Of a stretch of DNA of 64,000 nt, positions 62,562 to 64,000 are shown piece after piece; the stretch's first letter is position 1; every line of letters begins with the position of its first letter. The stretch is from JBNAVJ01 sp049700455 (lineage in GTDB: Bacteria; Bacteroidota; Ignavibacteria; Tepidaquicellales; Tepidaquicellaceae), in assembly GCA_049700455.1 (NCBI GenBank), contig JBNAVJ010000001.1:620001-684000 (forward strand), in the 5' to 3' direction. The translations under genes were made by a program, and so were the position numbers. The notes under the pieces are model-generated. The model was given only the letters and a program-made list of their open reading frames with translations, was not told the origin of the DNA and searched no databases.

Positions 62562-63290
62562 ATGCGAAAAGAAATATTGGATCATGGTTTTGTTGAAGTT
62601 ATTGATAAATTAGGTACAGATCTGACGGTTGTTAATTCAGCGAGAGTTTCTTTTGGCAAAAGAAAGACAAAATGGGATGAAAAGGATAAGTTACTTGTAA
62701 AATATCTTGCGGAGAATAAACATTACTCCCCATTTCGTCATTTGATAGTACAGTTTCATATTAAAGCACCTGAGTTTGTTATGAGGCAATGGTATAAGCA
62801 TGTTGTTGGAATTGAAACTTCTTCGAGTTATCCTACCAAAGATCATGCGTGGAATGAAATCAGCGGAAGGTATGTTCCTATAAACGACTTCTACAAACCG
62901 GAAATATGGAGAGCGCAATCTGAAAATAATAAACAGGCATCGGAAGGGATTATAGAAGAGCAAGAAATAGCTCAGAACATTTTCGAGATTACAATGGAGA
63001 CGATAATTGAGAATTATCATCGTTTGATTGAGCTGGGTGTTGCAAAGGAACAGGCAAGGATTATACTACCATTAAATCAGTATACAGAAGTTTACTGGAC
63101 TGCATCGTTTCAAGCTATAACAAATTTTATTGAGCTCCGGGATGATCCCCATGCGCAGTGGGAGATAAGACAGTATGCTATTGCGATTAAAGAATTACTA
63201 TATGAACTTTATCCCGAGACTACTAAAATATGGTTTGAAGTTCAAAAATCAAAAAAATCCACTGAAGAAAATTCTAAAACTATAAAGTAG
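62562..63290 (+). CDS. thyX: FAD-dependent thymidylate synthase ThyX, variant motif
   Basis: From ATG 62562 the protein has 242 residues and starts MRKEILDHGF. ThyX methylates dUMP to dTMP with methylenetetrahydrofolate and NADPH through FAD. Conserved ThyX parts are HYSPFRHLIVQFHIKAPEF, NEISGRY (98-104) with S101 and R103, and the C-terminal LPLNQYTEVYWTASFQAITNF and HAQWEIRQYA. The usual RHRx7S motif is altered: the RHR positions read K79-H80-V81, and about 12 extra residues are inserted before NEISGRY. No thyA was seen in the window. An upstream in-frame start at 62481 is less likely. Confidence 0.88.
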   Translation: MRKEILDHGFVEVIDKLGTDLTVVNSARVSFGKRKTKWDEKDKLLVKYLAENKHYSPFRHLIVQFHIKAPEFVMRQWYKHVVGIETSSSYPTKDHAWNEISGRYVPINDFYKPEIWRAQSENNKQASEGIIEEQEIAQNIFEITMETIIENYHRLIELGVAKEQARIILPLNQYTEVYWTASFQAITNFIELRDDPHAQWEIRQYAIAIKELLYELYPETTKIWFEVQKSKKSTEENSKTIK

Positions 63291-63293
63291 TTT

Positions 63294-64000
63294 TTATCGC
63301 CCCCCTGTTAGAATGCTTTTGAGTATTTGACCTGCTACATTTGGATTCTCTTTGAATCGACGGATGGAATATTGATACCACCTATTCCCAAAAGGTGTAT
63401 AGATTCTCATTCGGTGTCCGTCTGTTACAATTTTATCCCTTAAATTTTCTCTTACCCCAAGCAACATTTGAAATTCATATTCCTGCTGTGAGAGGTTATA
63501 ATCTTTAATCATTTTATATGCCTGAGTAATCAAATAGTCATCGTGGGTGGCAATTCCAACATAAGTTCGTTTCTCGAAAATTATACGCAGTAGACGAAGG
63601 AAGTTTTCGCGGATTTCAGCTTTCTTTTTAAAAGCAATAGATTCAGGTTCTACATAGATGCCTTTACAAAGTCTAATATTTGCCCCCTCATCGGTGAGTT
63701 TTCTAATGTCTTCTTCGCTTCGTCTGAGATATGCTTGAATTACAATTCCAACATTATCAAACTCTTCACGAATATCTCTATAAATATTGATTGTAGCGTC
63801 TGTAACGGAGGAATCCTCCATATCGATTCGAACAAAATTGTTTAAAGATTTAGCATGAGATACAATTTCACGAACAAGGCTTAAACAAAAATCGTAATTC
63901 AGATTAAGACCAAGCATTGTAAGTTTAATCGAAAGATTTGAATTTAATTTGTGTTTATCAATTGCTTCAAGAACCTTAAGAGATTCATCTTTTGAAGCTA
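63294..64000 (-). CDS. putA: Proline dehydrogenase, C-terminal part (5' end outside window)
   Basis: The frame remains open to base 64000, with SNLSIKLTMLGLNL upstream of the apparent ATG at 63917, so that ATG is internal. The FAD-enzyme TIM barrel oxidises proline to pyrroline-5-carboxylate at the inner membrane. FVRIDMED, NVGIVIQAYLRR, GANIRLCKGIY, THDDYL and the C-terminal YTPFGNRWYQYSIRRFKENP match monofunctional proline dehydrogenase; the last part lines the active site. It ends after about 208 visible residues plus the missing N-terminus, with no P5C dehydrogenase domain fused. The gene converges on thyX with a 3-bp gap. Confidence 0.92.
   Translation of the reverse strand, partial: ASKDESLKVLEAIDKHKLNSNLSIKLTMLGLNLNYDFCLSLVREIVSHAKSLNNFVRIDMEDSSVTDATINIYRDIREEFDNVGIVIQAYLRRSEEDIRKLTDEGANIRLCKGIYVEPESIAFKKKAEIRENFLRLLRIIFEKRTYVGIATHDDYLITQAYKMIKDYNLSQQEYEFQMLLGVRENLRDKIVTDGHRMRIYTPFGNRWYQYSIRRFKENPNVAGQILKSILTGGR

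Overview
The window is an AT-rich, tightly packed stretch of bacterial chromosome with about 58 protein genes, most of them in co-directional runs that overlap by a few bases. No rRNA, tRNA, insertion sequence, prophage or CRISPR array was seen. Several features point to the Bacteroidota/Ignavibacteriota/Kapabacteria part of the FCB group. Two secreted proteins end in a type IX secretion (T9SS) sorting domain with the NYPNPFN motif and a KMVLIK terminus. There is a PorW/SprE-like TPR lipoprotein and a DUF5683 protein. The carotenoid operon has a CrtYcd-type lycopene cyclase and a CarH-like regulator. Shine-Dalgarno sequences are nearly absent, and a few upstream regions resemble the Bacteroidota TTTG / TAnnTTTG promoter. 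Genus-level placement is not possible from the sequence alone.

Layout. 1-2878: the 3' end of prfA and a DUF5916-type envelope protein. 2880-3863: an ABC transmembrane protein without an ATPase domain. 3978-8126: an envelope redox/secretion cluster (lipoprotein, T9SS-sorted zinc metalloprotease, Cys-rich lipoprotein, Tat-type Rieske protein, single-haem CxxCH beta-barrel). 8137-10458: the PorW-like lipoprotein. 10850-23730: a long co-directional run of lon, dnaX, an arginase-family gene, nth, a KdsC-like phosphatase, a Cys/Met PLP enzyme, recG, a sugar-phosphate transferase and a second T9SS-sorted protein. 23723-28428 (minus): a metallophosphoesterase, an S9 peptidase and glycyl-tRNA synthetase. 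28541-35041 (minus): a nine-gene carotenoid operon. 35161-37537 (minus): GDP-fucose synthase and an aldehyde dehydrogenase. 37642-46253 (plus): fumarylacetoacetase with a linked unknown protein, secG, DUF5683, asnS, NYN and HD-domain proteins, an ABC-2 exporter and a lipoprotein. 46243-48650 (minus): fbp and radA. 48777-56677 (plus): Sua5/TsaC and a surface-protein locus (VWA protein, 1194-residue beta-barrel, single-pass protein). 56670-62234 (minus): ndk, a PBP1A-type enzyme, lpxH, an orphan DsbD-alpha-like protein, folE2, a Nudix hydrolase and rpmG. 62562-64000: thyX, and a proline dehydrogenase that runs off the window.

How the genes fit together. The crt genes encode a route from GGPP through phytoene, lycopene and beta-carotene to zeaxanthin. 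GGPP synthase is not in the window. Isopentenyl-diphosphate isomerase, a GTP cyclohydrolase I and a B12-binding MerR regulator are embedded in the same operon, which suggests light or B12-responsive control. A second, unrelated GTP cyclohydrolase (FolE2) sits beside a Nudix hydrolase and near thyX, forming a folate/thymidylate neighbourhood. LpxH, KdsC-like, PBP1A, GDP-fucose synthase and the sugar-phosphate transferase serve the diderm envelope.

The most interesting loci are the Rieske/haem-barrel cluster, the variant CarH-like regulator and the inverted repeat upstream of its operon, the ThyX with an altered RHR motif, the VWA/beta-barrel/single-pass locus, and a terminator hairpin that overlaps the probable signal peptide of the DUF5683 protein. 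All functions are read from motifs by eye; no database search was run.
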